From positions 1 to 21,977 of the forward strand of contig CAZGVW010000046.1 in NCBI GenBank assembly GCA_964529265.1: a stretch of 21,977 nucleotides of DNA. The letters are read 5' to 3'. The stretch comes from CAZGVW01 sp964529265. Lineage in GTDB: Bacteria > Planctomycetota > Phycisphaerae > Phycisphaerales > UBA1924. Below, in pieces: positions 21,140 to 21,977 of this stretch; within the stretch, counting starts at the first letter, position 1, and the number at the start of each line of letters is the position of its first letter. The translations under genes were made by a program, and so were the position numbers. The notes beneath the pieces were generated by a model that searched no databases, had not been told where the DNA came from, and worked only from the letters and a program-made list of their open reading frames with translations.

Positions 21140-21977
21140 TCACTGGGCGGACACGATCCCCCAGTGGCTGAGCAACTGAGCAAGGTCTGAAGCGTTCACG
21201 AAACCGTCATTGTTCATGTCGGAGCGAGCGCCCATGGCCACCGGGGGCGCCGGGAAGGCGGGCCGCTGGCTGGGATCGACATGCTCCGCGAGCTGAATCT
21301 TGATGCAATAGCCGCCGCACACACCGTGATCGAGGAACGACTCGATGGCCTCGCCCGCCTCGAGCGGCGCCCTTGCGCCGACCAGACAGATCTGGTTGAG
21401 CAGCGGGCAGATGAGCGCATCCTCATCATCCCACACGCGCCGCGGGAAGCGGATCACCAGGTCGCGCGTCTCATCCTTCGTGCTGGCGCCGGGGCGGTAC
21501 TCGAACGAGCCGACGTCGAGCACTTCCAGAACGCGCAGGAAGAAGAAGAACCGCTCCTCGAGCGAATCCTCGAGGCCGTTGAAGTTGCAGTCGCCGACCC
21601 AGGCCAAATCGAAACCACCGCGGGTCATCGGCTGATCATCCGCCCCGCCGCTGCCGCCGCCGGTCACGCCGAAACGCAGCGCGCCGTCGCCATCGGCGAA
21701 GACGCACAGGTTTGAATAGGGCGAGGGATTGCCGCTGTCGTCGTCCTTGCCGTCCTCGCCGCCGATCAGGTTGCAGTTCTTGTCGAACCAGCCGAGTTTC
21801 GTATCGGTCTTGACGCACCAGGGGTTCAGGCCGCCGACCACCGTCACGCAGTACGCGCGGCCGGGGATCAGGTTCGTCACGTTGTAGAAGTCAACGTCGT
21901 AGCACACCGGGACCGTGCCCGTGTCGTCGCAGCAGTGGATGTCCACGCTCGAGACGCCGGGGTCGCACTCGAACGCC
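21140..21977 (-). CDS. Secreted Cys-rich protein with dockerin-like tail (copy 3, 5' end outside window)
   Basis: C-terminal 278 or so residues of a third paralogue; the reading frame is open to the window edge (AFECDPGVSSVDIHCC at 21976 on), so the signal peptide and first half are missing. The visible part matches copy 1 very closely (HCCDDTGT-PVCYDVDFYNVTNLIPGRAYCVTVVGG, LGWFDKNCN-IGG, DDDSGNPSPYSNLCVFADGDGALRFGVTGG), then goes through a short Gly-rich joint to the EF-hand-like DCNFNGLEDSLEE and ends in DMNNDGFVNASDLAQLLSHWG. It has no P domain. Unknown function; same strand and tandem with copies 1 and 2. Confidence 0.85.
   Translation of the reverse strand, partial: AFECDPGVSSVDIHCCDDTGTVPVCYDVDFYNVTNLIPGRAYCVTVVGGLNPWCVKTDTKLGWFDKNCNLIGGEDGKDDDSGNPSPYSNLCVFADGDGALRFGVTGGGSGGADDQPMTRGGFDLAWVGDCNFNGLEDSLEERFFFFLRVLEVLDVGSFEYRPGASTKDETRDLVIRFPRRVWDDEDALICPLLNQICLVGARAPLEAGEAIESFLDHGVCGGYCIKIQLAEHVDPSQRPAFPAPPVAMGARSDMNNDGFVNASDLAQLLSHWGIVSAQ

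Overview
The window is very GC-rich, single-chromosome-like DNA, most likely from a planctomycete of the Phycisphaerae/Phycisphaerales. The clues are secreted proteins ending in a dockerin-like DMNNDG...DLA.LLSHWG tail, several membrane proteins opening with the C-x-x-C-GYNLRGL...CPEC zinc ribbon, a eukaryote-type (GT3) glycogen synthase, and weak or absent Shine-Dalgarno sites at many starts. This assignment is inferred from gene content, not from a marker gene. No rRNA, tRNA, CRISPR array, transposase or phage gene was seen.

Layout. 1-337: gene-free GC-rich DNA with palindromes. 338-1192 (-): TauE/SafE-type permease. 1193-1438: divergent intergenic region holding a dispersed repeat, a purine tract and a G-quadruplex-type hexamer array. 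1439-2437 (+): PfkB/FruK-like sugar kinase with a changed catalytic motif. 2438-2945: gene-free, with a palindromic dispersed repeat and a hairpin-rich leader. 2946-3599 (+): secreted 3D-domain (probable cell-wall) protein. 3693-4826 (-): Gfo/Idh/MocA oxidoreductase. 5040-11937 (-): an apparent operon, purL (with two N-terminal PurS-like domains), purQ, then three zinc-ribbon membrane proteins, two of which start on coupled stop/start overlaps. 12010-14124 (+): GT3 glycogen synthase with a collagen-like N-terminus, then three hairpins ending in a terminator shared with the convergent 14303-15110 (-) pair (copper-binding-type lipoprotein and a small conserved-looking unknown). 15277-17535 (+): MEMO-family protein, small membrane protein and D-aminoacyl-tRNA deacylase. 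17622-21977 (-): three tandem paralogous secreted Cys-rich dockerin-tailed proteins, the last cut by the window edge.

Most genes are housekeeping. The less ordinary content is: (i) a palindromic repeat read in frame inside purL, with a sister copy in an intergenic region; (ii) the tandem secreted family with an optional P-domain cassette and two widely separated EF-hand-like loops; (iii) the zinc-ribbon membrane proteins translationally chained to purine synthesis; (iv) a 9-bp minisatellite encoding Gly-X-Y triplets on glycogen synthase; and (v) TAnnnT boxes placed 6-10 nt before several start codons, which suggests leaderless transcription.
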